DNA of 44,282 nucleotides from an uncultured Duncaniella sp. (GTDB lineage: Bacteria > Bacteroidota > Bacteroidia > Bacteroidales > Muribaculaceae), in assembly GCA_910577335.1 (NCBI GenBank), contig CAJTMJ010000028.1, positions 1 through 44,282 of the forward strand, given 5' to 3'. Below, piece after piece: positions 34,510-43,121 of the stretch. How positions within the stretch are numbered: the stretch's first letter is position 1; the number at the start of each line of letters is the position of its first letter. Position numbers and translations under genes: made by a program. A model generated the notes under the pieces. That model was given only the letters and a program-made list of their open reading frames with translations. It searched no databases and was not told the origin of the DNA.

Positions 34510-35433
34510 ATGAAAAAATTTTTCTCAAGAGAAATCATCATCGGCTTGTCCGTACTCTTATCCCTTCTCATCCTTTTCTTCGGTATAGATTACCTGAAGG
34601 GAATAAATGTGTTTAAGGCGGCAAACTATTACTATGCGTCATTCACAAATGTCGCAGGATTGGCACAGTCTGCCCCTGTAACTGTGAACGGCTTCAAAGT
34701 AGGACTTGTGCGTGAGATAAATTATGAATATGACAATCCCGGACATGTGCGTGTGGAACTTAGCCTTGACCGTAAACTCCGTATACCTAAAGGTACAAAA
34801 GCAGTCATAGCCACCGATATGCTCGGCACTTCAAGCATCGAGCTTAAGATGTCGGCTCATCCTGACTATCATGACGTAGGCGATCATCTTGAAGGTGTTG
34901 AAGGCTCCGGATTGATGGATAAAGTATCAACCGAACTGATGCCTACCATAATGTCAATAGCTCCGCACATCGATTCATTAGTAGTGTCACTTAACACAAT
35001 AGCCGGAGACCCGGCACTTCTTAACGCCGTGCGCCGCCTTGATGTGATTATGGCTAATCTTGAGACATCAACCACTCAGTTAAACCGCTCCATGGCTGCC
35101 GTGCCCGCATTAGTCACTCATGCCAACGGTACTATGGCTAATGTGGAACAGTTATCGGCAAACCTCAATCAGGTATCAGCAGCCCTCGCTGTGATCTCTG
35201 AAGATTTAAAGAAGATGCCACTTGACTCTACCATGCGTAATATCAATAATATTACCGCCAACCTTGACCTTGCTACCAAGCAGCTCAACTCAACCAACTC
35301 GTCACTCGGTCTGCTGCTCAACGACCCGTCGCTATATCATAACATAAATAATAGCGCAGCACATATCGACAGTATACTCATTGACCTGAAACGTCAACCC
35401 AAGCGCTACATACCTTCTATAAAGGTATTCTAA
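34510..35433 (+). CDS. MCE/MlaD-family lipid-transport protein
   Basis: 307 aa. One N-terminal TM helix (about 8-29) anchors it in the inner membrane. The MCE domain covers about 38-115 (YASFTNVAGLAQSAPVTVNG, then VGLVREINYE and LGTSSIEL). The rest is a long helical, coiled-coil-like part (about 150-290) with repeated N-L-x-x-T patterns. MCE proteins form hexamers that move phospholipids between inner and outer membrane. No MlaE/MlaF partners are next to it here, unlike the classical mla operon. Confidence 0.9.
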   Translation: MKKFFSREIIIGLSVLLSLLILFFGIDYLKGINVFKAANYYYASFTNVAGLAQSAPVTVNGFKVGLVREINYEYDNPGHVRVELSLDRKLRIPKGTKAVIATDMLGTSSIELKMSAHPDYHDVGDHLEGVEGSGLMDKVSTELMPTIMSIAPHIDSLVVSLNTIAGDPALLNAVRRLDVIMANLETSTTQLNRSMAAVPALVTHANGTMANVEQLSANLNQVSAALAVISEDLKKMPLDSTMRNINNITANLDLATKQLNSTNSSLGLLLNDPSLYHNINNSAAHIDSILIDLKRQPKRYIPSIKVF

Positions 35434-35465
35434 AGAAAGTATTCTAAAAAATAGAATTAGATATA

Positions 35466-35513
35466 AAAAGCCGGGGCTTATATCCAGAATACAGATATAA
35501 GCCCCGGTTTTTT
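35466..35513. terminator. Bidirectional terminator between MCE and ABC-F genes
   Basis: A 14-bp perfect stem (35471-35484 with 35494-35507), 9-nt loop, A run on the left and T run on the right, between convergent genes. Confidence 0.9.
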
Positions 35514-35528
35514 ATATATTAATAGTGT

Positions 35529-37145
35529 TTATTTAGCGTAAAGCTTCTCACGGGTAGCGAGAACCTTTTCATCCGTGATGTAATCGTCGTAATCCATGAG
35601 TTTGTCAATTGTACCATTGGGGGTAAGCTCTATGATACGGTTACATACTGTCTGTATGAATTCGTGGTCATGGCTTGAAAGAAGGATGTTGCCTTTGAAT
35701 CCCTGCAAAGTGTTGTTGAATGCCTGAATTGATTCAAGGTCAAGATGGTTAGTCGGAGAATCAAGCACCAGAGTATTGGCGTCGGTCATCATCATCTTTG
35801 CTATCATACAACGCATCTTTTCACCTCCCGAAAGCACAGATGCCTTCTTTAATACCTCCTCGCCGGAGAAAAGCATCTTACCGAGGAATCCCTTAAGGTA
35901 AATTTCGGAATTATCGCTTGAGAACTGCGACAACCAGTCAACAAGCGAGAGGTCGGTATTGAAAAACGAAGAGTTATCAAGAGGCAGATAAGCGGAAGTG
36001 ATGGTCTGTCCCCATTCGTATGTGCCGGCATCAGGCTTACGATTACCGGTTATGATTTCAAACAAAGCTGTCATGGCACGGGGGTCATGGCTGAGGAATG
36101 CGATCTTGTCACCCTTTTCAACTTGGAAATTAACATCCTTGAAAAGCACTTCGCCATCCACGCTTGCGCTCAAGCCTTTTACTTCAAGAATCTTGTTACC
36201 CGGCTCACGCTGAGGGGTGAATATTATACCCGGATAACGGCGTGATGAAGGTTGAATCTCCTCGACATTCAACTTCTCAAGCATCTTTTTACGTGAGGTA
36301 GTCTGCTTAGACTTCGCCACATTGGCGCTGAATCGCTGAATGAATTCAAGAAGCTCCTTACGCTTCTCCTCGGCTTTCTTATTTGCCTGTTGCTGCTGAC
36401 GTAGAGCCAACTGTGACGATTCATACCAGAAGCTATAGTTACCGGCAAATAGAGTAAGCTTGTTATAGTCTATGTCAAGTGTATGAGTACATACCGAGTC
36501 AAGGAAGTGACGGTCGTGGCTCACCACGAGGACAGTGTTTTCAAATTTTGAAAGGTAATCCTCCAACCATGCCACAGTCTCAAGGTCAAGGTCGTTGGTA
36601 GGCTCGTCGAGCAACAAGTTGTCGGGGTTGCCGAACAATGCTTTGGCAAGCAGGACACGCACCTTCTCATTACCACTCATATCACGCATCAGTGTGTAAT
36701 GCTTCTCCTCCTTTATACCAAGACCGCTGAGCAGTGCGGCTGCATCGCTCTCTGCGTTCCATCCTTCAAGCTCGGCAAATTTTTCTTCAAGTTCGGAAGC
36801 GCGGATACCATCTTCATCGCTGAAATCCTCCTTGGCATATAACGCATCTTTCTCCTGCATTATATCCCAAAGCACTGTATGTCCGCGAAGCACTGTCTCC
36901 ATAACGGTACAATCGTCAAATTTAAAGTGATCCTGTTCGAGCACGCTCATGCGCTCGCCGGGACCTTGGGTTACTGTACCGTGGGTAGGAGAAAGTTGAT
37001 CACTGAGAATGCGCATTAATGTCGATTTGCCTGCTCCGTTCGCACCTATGATGCCGTAGCAGTTACCGGGAGTGAACTTCAGATTCACATCCTGAAACAG
37101 CACTCGTTTACCAAACTGAATTCCTAAATTATTAACAGCTATCAT
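35529..37145 (-). CDS. ABC-F family ATPase (YbiT-like), one ATP site degenerate
   Basis: 538 aa, two ABC domains without TM segments, joined by a charged helical linker (about 240-300). Domain 1 has an intact Walker A (GANGAGKS, 34-41), Walker B (Asp180-Glu181) and switch His210. Its signature is weakened (MSGNE, 156-160). Domain 2 has no Walker A: SHDPRAMT (352-359) stands in its place, and Walker B reads Asp462-Ser463 in DSPTNHLD. Its signature LSGGE (438-442) is intact. ABC-F proteins act on the ribosome as translation factors or in antibiotic protection. A -7 box (TACCTTTG, complement of 37176-37183) lies upstream. Confidence 0.93.
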   Translation of the reverse strand: MIAVNNLGIQFGKRVLFQDVNLKFTPGNCYGIIGANGAGKSTLMRILSDQLSPTHGTVTQGPGERMSVLEQDHFKFDDCTVMETVLRGHTVLWDIMQEKDALYAKEDFSDEDGIRASELEEKFAELEGWNAESDAAALLSGLGIKEEKHYTLMRDMSGNEKVRVLLAKALFGNPDNLLLDEPTNDLDLETVAWLEDYLSKFENTVLVVSHDRHFLDSVCTHTLDIDYNKLTLFAGNYSFWYESSQLALRQQQQANKKAEEKRKELLEFIQRFSANVAKSKQTTSRKKMLEKLNVEEIQPSSRRYPGIIFTPQREPGNKILEVKGLSASVDGEVLFKDVNFQVEKGDKIAFLSHDPRAMTALFEIITGNRKPDAGTYEWGQTITSAYLPLDNSSFFNTDLSLVDWLSQFSSDNSEIYLKGFLGKMLFSGEEVLKKASVLSGGEKMRCMIAKMMMTDANTLVLDSPTNHLDLESIQAFNNTLQGFKGNILLSSHDHEFIQTVCNRIIELTPNGTIDKLMDYDDYITDEKVLATREKLYAK

Positions 37146-37255
37146 CTATCGGGTTGTATTATCAATTTCGGGGTGCAAAGGTACGAATTTTTATTCACAT
37201 TTCCCTGTCAAATACATAAATAGGTGTTGAAAAAAGTTTTTTACAGCTAAAAATG

Positions 37256-37286
37256 TTGTGACATACTTAGGTTTTCGCTATATTTG
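37256..37286 (+). promoter_or_regulatory. Promoter of the galM operon
   Basis: -33 TTG (37256-37258), 20-nt spacer, -7 TATATTTG (37279-37286). Confidence 0.75.
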
Positions 37287-37296
37287 CAATAAAATA

Positions 37297-37315
37297 ATCT
37301 AACTATCGGTTAGAT
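37297..37315. promoter_or_regulatory. Palindrome at the galM transcript start, candidate operator
   Basis: ATCTAAC, 5-nt spacer, GTTAGAT: a 7-bp perfect inverted repeat. It begins about 11 nt after the -7 box, at or just after the expected transcription start, a usual place for a repressor site. Confidence 0.4.
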
Positions 37316-37346
37316 ATCTCACCATGAATAAAATGTCATCTTTCTA

Positions 37347-38384
37347 ATGAAAATTGAAAAAACTGTAGCGCAATCCTCAAAAGGTGAAATAACGCTTTAC
37401 ACCCTCACTAATGCCTCTGGCGCAAATGTAACCTTATCGTCACTTGGCGCCGGTATAGTATCGGTTAATGTACCCGACAAAAATGGTAATCTCTCGAATG
37501 TCGTGCTTGGATATAAGGAGCCCGCATCATATATAGCCGATGGACCTTGTGCCGGTAAAGTCCCCGGACGTTTTGCCAACCGTATAGCACTTGGACATTT
37601 CACTCTCGACGGAAAAGAATACACACTTGCCATAAACAATGGTCCCAACGCTCTGCATGGCGGACCCGAAGGTTTCCAGAATCAGATATGGGACAGTGCC
37701 GTGGATGGCGACTCTGTAATTTTCACATACCACGCCAAAGATGGTGAAGAAGGTTATCCCGGTAACATGACTGTGACCGCAGTTTATACATGGAACGATG
37801 CCAACGAGCTGTCGCTCAATCTTAAAGCTGTGACCGACAAGAAGACTGTCGTTAATCTCACCAACCACGTATACTTCAACCTCGATGGTGAAAACTCAGG
37901 CTCAGTGCTTGACCACGAAATGAAACTCGAAGCTTCACGCTACCTCCCCACCGATCCCACTCAGATACCTACCGGTGAACTGGCTCCCGTGAAAGATACC
38001 CCAATGGATTTCACCGAATTCAAGGCTATAGGCAAAGATATACACGCTGATTTCGAACCGCTGAAGATCGGCAAGGGCTACGACCATTGCTGGGTGATAG
38101 ACGGCTATACCAAGGGTGAGCTTAAATCGGTGGCTCAACTCCGCAGCAGTAAGTCAGGACGTTCTCTTGAAGTGAGCACTACCCAACCCGGTATGCAGAT
38201 TTATACAGGAAACTGGTTGGCAGGATGTCCAGAGTCAATCTCCGGAGGCAAATATGAAGATTACGATGGCGTGGCTATCGAATGTCAGGGATTCCCCGAC
38301 GCTCCTAACAAGCCTTCATTCCCCTCTCCAGTACTCAATCCCGGTGAGGAGTACAACGAAACAATAGTATTCAAATTCAATTAA
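37347..38384 (+). CDS. galM: Aldose 1-epimerase (galactose mutarotase)
   Basis: 345 aa. It converts beta-D-galactose to the alpha anomer used by galactokinase. Active-site blocks are GRFANRIALGHFTLDGKEY, NALHGGPEGF, TNHVYFNLDGE (catalytic His) and GVAIECQGFPDAPN (catalytic Glu). No signal peptide is visible, so it is cytoplasmic. It is the first gene of galM-NTase-galK, with 9 nt to the next gene. Confidence 0.96.
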   Translation: MKIEKTVAQSSKGEITLYTLTNASGANVTLSSLGAGIVSVNVPDKNGNLSNVVLGYKEPASYIADGPCAGKVPGRFANRIALGHFTLDGKEYTLAINNGPNALHGGPEGFQNQIWDSAVDGDSVIFTYHAKDGEEGYPGNMTVTAVYTWNDANELSLNLKAVTDKKTVVNLTNHVYFNLDGENSGSVLDHEMKLEASRYLPTDPTQIPTGELAPVKDTPMDFTEFKAIGKDIHADFEPLKIGKGYDHCWVIDGYTKGELKSVAQLRSSKSGRSLEVSTTQPGMQIYTGNWLAGCPESISGGKYEDYDGVAIECQGFPDAPNKPSFPSPVLNPGEEYNETIVFKFN

Positions 38385-38393
38385 AAACATACA

Positions 38394-39299
38394 ATGAAAC
38401 CTACATTATTCGTGCTTGCCGCAGGCATGGGAAGCCGTTACGGCGGTCTTAAACAACTTGACCCACTCGGACCTCAGGGTCAGACCATCATGGACTATTC
38501 TATCTATGACGCCATTCAGTCCGGCTTTGGAAAAGTAGTCTTTGTAATCCGTAAAGATTTCGAAAAGGATTTCCGTGAAAAAATCCTTTCTAAATATGAA
38601 GGTCATATCCCCGTTGAAGTGGTATTCCAATCAACAGACAAACTACCGGAAGGATACACTTGTCCTGCTGACCGTTCCAAACCTTGGGGCACAAACCATG
38701 CAGTGCTTATGGGAAAGGATGTGATCAAAGAACCGTTTGCCGTAATTAACGCCGATGACTTCTATGGTCGTGACGCTTTCCGTGTTATCGCAGAGGATCT
38801 GATGCGTCCGAGAGATCGCAAAGGTGACTACTCTATGGTCGGTTTCCGTGTAGGTAACACTATGACTGAAAACGGCTCTGTAGCCCGTGGCGTATGCTCT
38901 ACAGGAGCTGATGGCAACCTTACAGGTGTTGTTGAACGCACAGCTATCTCTTATGCGCCTAACAGTGACATCGTGTTCACTGATGAAAACGGCGTTGAGC
39001 AGACTTTGGATCCTATGACTCCGGTATCAATGAACCTTTGGGGCTTCACTCCCGACTATTTCGATTACAGCGACCGTGAATTCCGCAAATTCCTTGACAA
39101 GGATATCAATACTCCCAAGGCTGAATTCTTCATCCCCCTCTGCATCGACACTTTGATACGCAACGGTGAAGCCACAGTGAAAGTCCTTGACACTGACTCT
39201 AAGTGGTTCGGGGTTACATACGCTGCCGACCGTCCCGGTGTTGTGGAAAAATTCGCAGAACTTCACGCTAACGGCACATATCCCGAAAAGATGTTCTAA
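38394..39299 (+). CDS. Sugar-phosphate nucleotidyltransferase-like protein
   Basis: 301 aa with an NTP-transferase Rossmann-like fold. The N-terminal loop is LAAGMGSRYGGLKQLDPLGP (8-27), a variant of the GxGTRL pyrophosphorylase loop. WGTNHAVLMGKD and AVINADDFYG (Asp120, Asp121 region) should hold nucleotide and metal. It lies between galM and galK, 9 nt after the first and 40 nt before the second. A role in making UDP-galactose from galactose-1-phosphate is suggested by position. It could instead be a general UTP:hexose-1-phosphate enzyme. Confidence 0.85.
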   Translation: MKPTLFVLAAGMGSRYGGLKQLDPLGPQGQTIMDYSIYDAIQSGFGKVVFVIRKDFEKDFREKILSKYEGHIPVEVVFQSTDKLPEGYTCPADRSKPWGTNHAVLMGKDVIKEPFAVINADDFYGRDAFRVIAEDLMRPRDRKGDYSMVGFRVGNTMTENGSVARGVCSTGADGNLTGVVERTAISYAPNSDIVFTDENGVEQTLDPMTPVSMNLWGFTPDYFDYSDREFRKFLDKDINTPKAEFFIPLCIDTLIRNGEATVKVLDTDSKWFGVTYAADRPGVVEKFAELHANGTYPEKMF

Positions 39300-39339
39300 C
39301 TCTAAAGCAACTACTTACCAAATAAACGAATAAAAAACC

Positions 39340-40482
39340 ATGGAACTGAAAGAAAAAGTTGTTACCGCTTTCGCTTCTCATTTTGGCGGAGAAGGTACAT
39401 TATATGCTTCTGCCGGACGTATCAACCTTATTGGTGAACATACCGACTATAACGGCGGATTCGTATTCCCCGGAGCTATTGACAAGGTTATCCTTGCCGA
39501 CATCCGTCCTAACGGCACTGACACAGTGAATGTGTATTCAATCGACATCGACGAGGAAGCACATTTCGGTTTGAAGGAAGAGGACGCACCCACACAGCAG
39601 TGGGCACGCTACATCTTCGGTGTATGCCGTGAAGTTATCAAACGTGGCGGTGTTGTCAACGGTTTTGATGCAACTTTCGCAGGCAATGTTCCCCTTGGCG
39701 CAGGTCTTTCATCATCTGCAGCTCTTGAATCATGCTTCGCATTTGCTCTCAATGACCTTTTCAACGGAAACACCATCGACAAGTTTGAACTTGCAAAGAT
39801 CGGTCAGTCAACCGAGCATAATTACTGCGGTGTAAACTGCGGTATCATGGACCAGTTCGCATCTGTGTTTGGCAAAAAGGACAATCTGATGCGTCTTGAC
39901 TGCCGTTCACTTGAATTCGAATATTTCCCGTTCAAGATTGACGGATACCGTCTCGTTCTCGTTGACTCTATTGTTAAACATGAGCTTGTTGACTCTCCAT
40001 ACAACAAACGTCGCCAGTCATGTGAGAATGTGGCTCGCCGCCTTGGCATCGAGACTCTCCGTGATGCTGACATGGATATGCTCAATTCCATCAAAGCCGA
40101 CATTTCAGCCGAGGACTACATGCGTGCAAAATTTGTCATCGAAGAGAAAGAACGTGTGCTTGATGTTTGCGACGCCCTTAACCGTGGTGATGTCGAAACA
40201 GTCGGTAAACTCATGTATGAGACTCACCGTGGTCTTTCAAAGGACTATGAAGTTTCATGCGAAGAGCTTGACTACCTTAATGATATTGCTAAGGAATGTG
40301 GCGTGACAGGTTCACGAATCATGGGCGGCGGTTTCGGCGGTTGCACTATCAACCTCGTTCCCAATGCGCTCTACAACAAATTCATCGATACCGCAAAAGA
40401 GAAGTTCAACGCCAAATATGGTCACGAACCGAAGATCTACGATGTTGTAATCTCTGACGGTGCTCGCCGTTACACTGAATAA
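39340..40482 (+). CDS. galK: Galactokinase
   Basis: 380-aa GHMP kinase. Motif 1 is GRINLIGEHTDYNGG (26-40), the galactokinase signature. Motif 2 is PLGAGLSSSAALE (the ATP loop), and motif 3 is IMGGGFGGC. It phosphorylates alpha-D-galactose at C1. It is the last gene of the cluster and is followed by a terminator. No galT, galE or sugar permease lies nearby in the window. Confidence 0.97.
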   Translation: MELKEKVVTAFASHFGGEGTLYASAGRINLIGEHTDYNGGFVFPGAIDKVILADIRPNGTDTVNVYSIDIDEEAHFGLKEEDAPTQQWARYIFGVCREVIKRGGVVNGFDATFAGNVPLGAGLSSSAALESCFAFALNDLFNGNTIDKFELAKIGQSTEHNYCGVNCGIMDQFASVFGKKDNLMRLDCRSLEFEYFPFKIDGYRLVLVDSIVKHELVDSPYNKRRQSCENVARRLGIETLRDADMDMLNSIKADISAEDYMRAKFVIEEKERVLDVCDALNRGDVETVGKLMYETHRGLSKDYEVSCEELDYLNDIAKECGVTGSRIMGGGFGGCTINLVPNALYNKFIDTAKEKFNAKYGHEPKIYDVVISDGARRYTE

Positions 40483-40524
40483 TCTATCAGAACAGTTCTA
40501 AGTTTTTAGATTAACCTATACTTT

Positions 40525-40562
40525 CAAGAGGATACAGACTAATACCTGTATCCTCTTGTTAT
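40525..40562 (+). terminator. Terminator after galK
   Basis: A 13-bp perfect stem (40525-40537 with 40546-40558) and 8-nt loop, with a weak T-rich tail. Its right arm contains the TTG used as -33 box of the next gene. Confidence 0.75.
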
Positions 40563-40585
40563 ATCTGAAAATCTTCGTATCTTTG
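40556..40585 (+). promoter_or_regulatory. Promoter of the LysM gene
   Basis: -33 TTG (40556-40558), 19-nt spacer, -7 TATCTTTG (40578-40585); the start codon is at 40619. Confidence 0.75.
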
Positions 40586-40618
40586 CAGTGTAAAAATTTG
40601 AACTGATTTTCAATCACT

Positions 40619-42397
40619 ATGAATCTGTTAAGACTCTCAGCCATAACGCTTGCGATTTTTGCAGCTACCACTTTCTCACTGTCGGCATCAGTAAAAGATC
40701 TCCCCATAAAATCAATTAACGGCAAATCTTATTATTACTACGATGTTCCCCAAAAGGAGACAGTTTACTCCCTTTGTCATAAACTTGGAATCAGCAAAGA
40801 GGAGATTATAAAACATAATCCTTCAGTGGCTGACGGTCTTAAATATGGCACAACATTGTTTTTCCCCGTGGATGATGACAGTGAACATCTGACTAATAAG
40901 GATGTCACCGATCATAACGGCTCACGCACTATCACCCATAAGGTGGAAAAAGGACAAACCATCTATGGCATATCCACCAAGTATGGCATCTCTTCCGAAA
41001 TGCTCATCAAGCAGAACCCTATAGTGAGCGAAGGCTTGAAAGCCGGACAGGAGCTGCATATCACAATACCCGGAAGCGGAACACAAAAAGTAGTCTCAAC
41101 CCAAAATGACACGAATGTTGCTGAGACAAAATCTGAGCCAAGCATGACCGGGTATATCGTAAAGAAAAAAGAGACCTTCTATTCAATCGCTCAAGCTCAT
41201 GGTCTGACAGTGGCTCAGCTTGAAGCTGCTAACCCTAATGTGTCGCTTCTCAAGGAGGGACAAGTCCTTAATATACCATCTCCGGAAAGCTTCATAGCCG
41301 AAACTGTTCCTGCCGACACTATCACTGTTGAAACCGTTGCTCCCAAGGACTCGGCATTAACAATCGCCGTGATACTCCCCTTCATGCTCAAAGAGGAGAC
41401 ACCCTCAAAAACAGCTCAACGCTATACTGAATTTTACAAAGGTTTGCTTCTTGCGGTAGACAGCCTCCGCAACAACGGGACACCAATTCACCTGTCGGCT
41501 TACGACTCTGAAGGTTCACTTGACAAAGTGAAGGAACTGCTGGAGACTCCGGAGATGAAAAACAACCGTATCATAGTTGCTCCTGACAATCAAGCGCAGC
41601 TCACCGCCATCGGAGAATTCGGCAGAAACAATAATATAAAAGTATTCAACACATTTGTGGTCAAGGATGAGTCATATATGCACAATCCGGCTATGATGCA
41701 AGGCAATCTCCCGAGTGCCGAAATGTACCGGAAGGCGATTGACGCATACACCGAACGCCTATCGTACTCCTACCCTGTGTTCATATCCATGGCAGGTTCA
41801 CCCGGTGACAAAGCTGATTTCGTTGATGATTTGAAAAAGAATCTTACTGAGAAAGGTATTCAGTTCAATGACATCACCATCGACGGACGTCTGTCATCAG
41901 CTGAACTTAAGCAGTTACCGTCGAAAAATTCATACACCTTCATCCCTACTTCGGCAAAACAAAGTGATCTCAACAAAATCATGCCTGCGCTGATTGAATG
42001 GCGTGACAATGATATTACAGCCACTGTCAGATTGTTTGGCTACCCTGAATGGACCACATTCAGAGGCGAGACACTTACAAACATGAACAATCTTAATGCT
42101 CTGGTATATTCCCGTTTCTATACTGATGACGACAACTACCGTGCGAGAGCCCTTGAAAATAAATACAAACAGTGGTATGGCACCTCTATGGAAAATGCCG
42201 TGCCTCGTCAGGGTCTCCTTGGCTTCGACACCGGTATGTTCCTCATAAAGTATCTCAAATATCCTGCCGCACGTTACGATGGCATTCAGAACGGGTATAC
42301 GTTCATTTCACCCAATGACGCCGATGGCTGGTATAACAATGTGTTGTATCTCGTAAACTTCCGACCCGGCGGACTCATTGAAAAAATTAATCTCTAA
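40619..42397 (+). CDS. Triple-LysM protein with periplasmic-binding-like domain
   Basis: 592 aa. A signal peptide (about 1-23) exports it. Three LysM modules bind peptidoglycan: about 38-84 (VPQKETVYSLCHKLGIS), 105-151 (VEKGQTIYGISTKYGISS) and 178-223 (VKKKETFYSIAQAHGLT). From about 245 to 590 it has a type-1 periplasmic-binding-like fold (ALTIAVILPFML, FYKGLLLAVDSLRNNG, YSRFYTDDDNYRARALENKY), as in LpoA or amino-acid receptor proteins. This makes it a cell-wall-anchored protein, perhaps tied to peptidoglycan synthesis; that is inference. A beta-barrel gene follows after 12 nt. Confidence 0.9.
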   Translation: MNLLRLSAITLAIFAATTFSLSASVKDLPIKSINGKSYYYYDVPQKETVYSLCHKLGISKEEIIKHNPSVADGLKYGTTLFFPVDDDSEHLTNKDVTDHNGSRTITHKVEKGQTIYGISTKYGISSEMLIKQNPIVSEGLKAGQELHITIPGSGTQKVVSTQNDTNVAETKSEPSMTGYIVKKKETFYSIAQAHGLTVAQLEAANPNVSLLKEGQVLNIPSPESFIAETVPADTITVETVAPKDSALTIAVILPFMLKEETPSKTAQRYTEFYKGLLLAVDSLRNNGTPIHLSAYDSEGSLDKVKELLETPEMKNNRIIVAPDNQAQLTAIGEFGRNNNIKVFNTFVVKDESYMHNPAMMQGNLPSAEMYRKAIDAYTERLSYSYPVFISMAGSPGDKADFVDDLKKNLTEKGIQFNDITIDGRLSSAELKQLPSKNSYTFIPTSAKQSDLNKIMPALIEWRDNDITATVRLFGYPEWTTFRGETLTNMNNLNALVYSRFYTDDDNYRARALENKYKQWYGTSMENAVPRQGLLGFDTGMFLIKYLKYPAARYDGIQNGYTFISPNDADGWYNNVLYLVNFRPGGLIEKINL

Positions 42398-42409
42398 ACT
42401 CCATTAGAA

Positions 42410-43111
42410 ATGCGTTCATTCTTCTCGAAAATAATAGCAGTTACTCTGTTTGCTCTTATCCCTACCCTAAGTTACGCTCAGAGAGAATACTCTCCAAACT
42501 TAGCCATAGGTGGTAAAGCCGGTGCTACAATGTCGAAAATGTCATTCTCGCCGGAAGTGCATCAGAAATTCACCAATGGTCTCACTATGGGTATCACAGC
42601 TCGCTACACAGAGGAGAAGCATTTCGGATTAATCGCTGAGATTAACTTAACACAACGTGGTTGGGCTGAGGATTTCGCAGAGGATGAAGCTCCGCAATTT
42701 TCATATTCACGCACACTCACTTATATTCAGATACCATTCCTCACTCACATATACTTCGGTTCAAAAAAATTCCGTGGATTCGTAAATCTCGGACCTGAAT
42801 TCGGCTACATGATAGGAAGCTCTATTTCGGCAAACTTCGATTACAAAAATTACGCATCGGTCGAAGGTTTTCCGCAAGGTTACAGAACCAACGAGCAGCT
42901 TAACATGGAGGTCCAGAACAAATTTGACTATGGCATCGCTGCCGGAGTCGGAGTTGAATGGATTCTGAAACGCAAGCACTCTTTCTTCCTTGAAGGTCGC
43001 TATTACTACGGTCTCGGCAACATCTATAAAGCCACCAAACGTGACTTCTTCGCCGCCTCACGAGGCATGTCGATAGAAATCACGCTTGGATATATGATAC
43101 GAGTACGATAA
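42410..43111 (+). CDS. PorT-like outer membrane beta-barrel protein
   Basis: 233 aa with signal peptide (1-23, ending LSYA before QREY). Early residues NLAIGGKAGATMSKMSF and alternating strands such as GLTMGITARYTEEKHFGLIAEINLTQRGW are typical of the outer-membrane beta-barrel (PorT/OMP_b-brl_2) fold. It ends in ITLGYMIRVR. It probably sits in the outer membrane with eight to ten strands. It is likely in one transcript with the LysM gene. No type IX secretion genes are near, so a PorT role is not implied. Confidence 0.88.
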   Translation: MRSFFSKIIAVTLFALIPTLSYAQREYSPNLAIGGKAGATMSKMSFSPEVHQKFTNGLTMGITARYTEEKHFGLIAEINLTQRGWAEDFAEDEAPQFSYSRTLTYIQIPFLTHIYFGSKKFRGFVNLGPEFGYMIGSSISANFDYKNYASVEGFPQGYRTNEQLNMEVQNKFDYGIAAGVGVEWILKRKHSFFLEGRYYYGLGNIYKATKRDFFAASRGMSIEITLGYMIRVR

Positions 43112-43121
43112 GCTCCACTCA

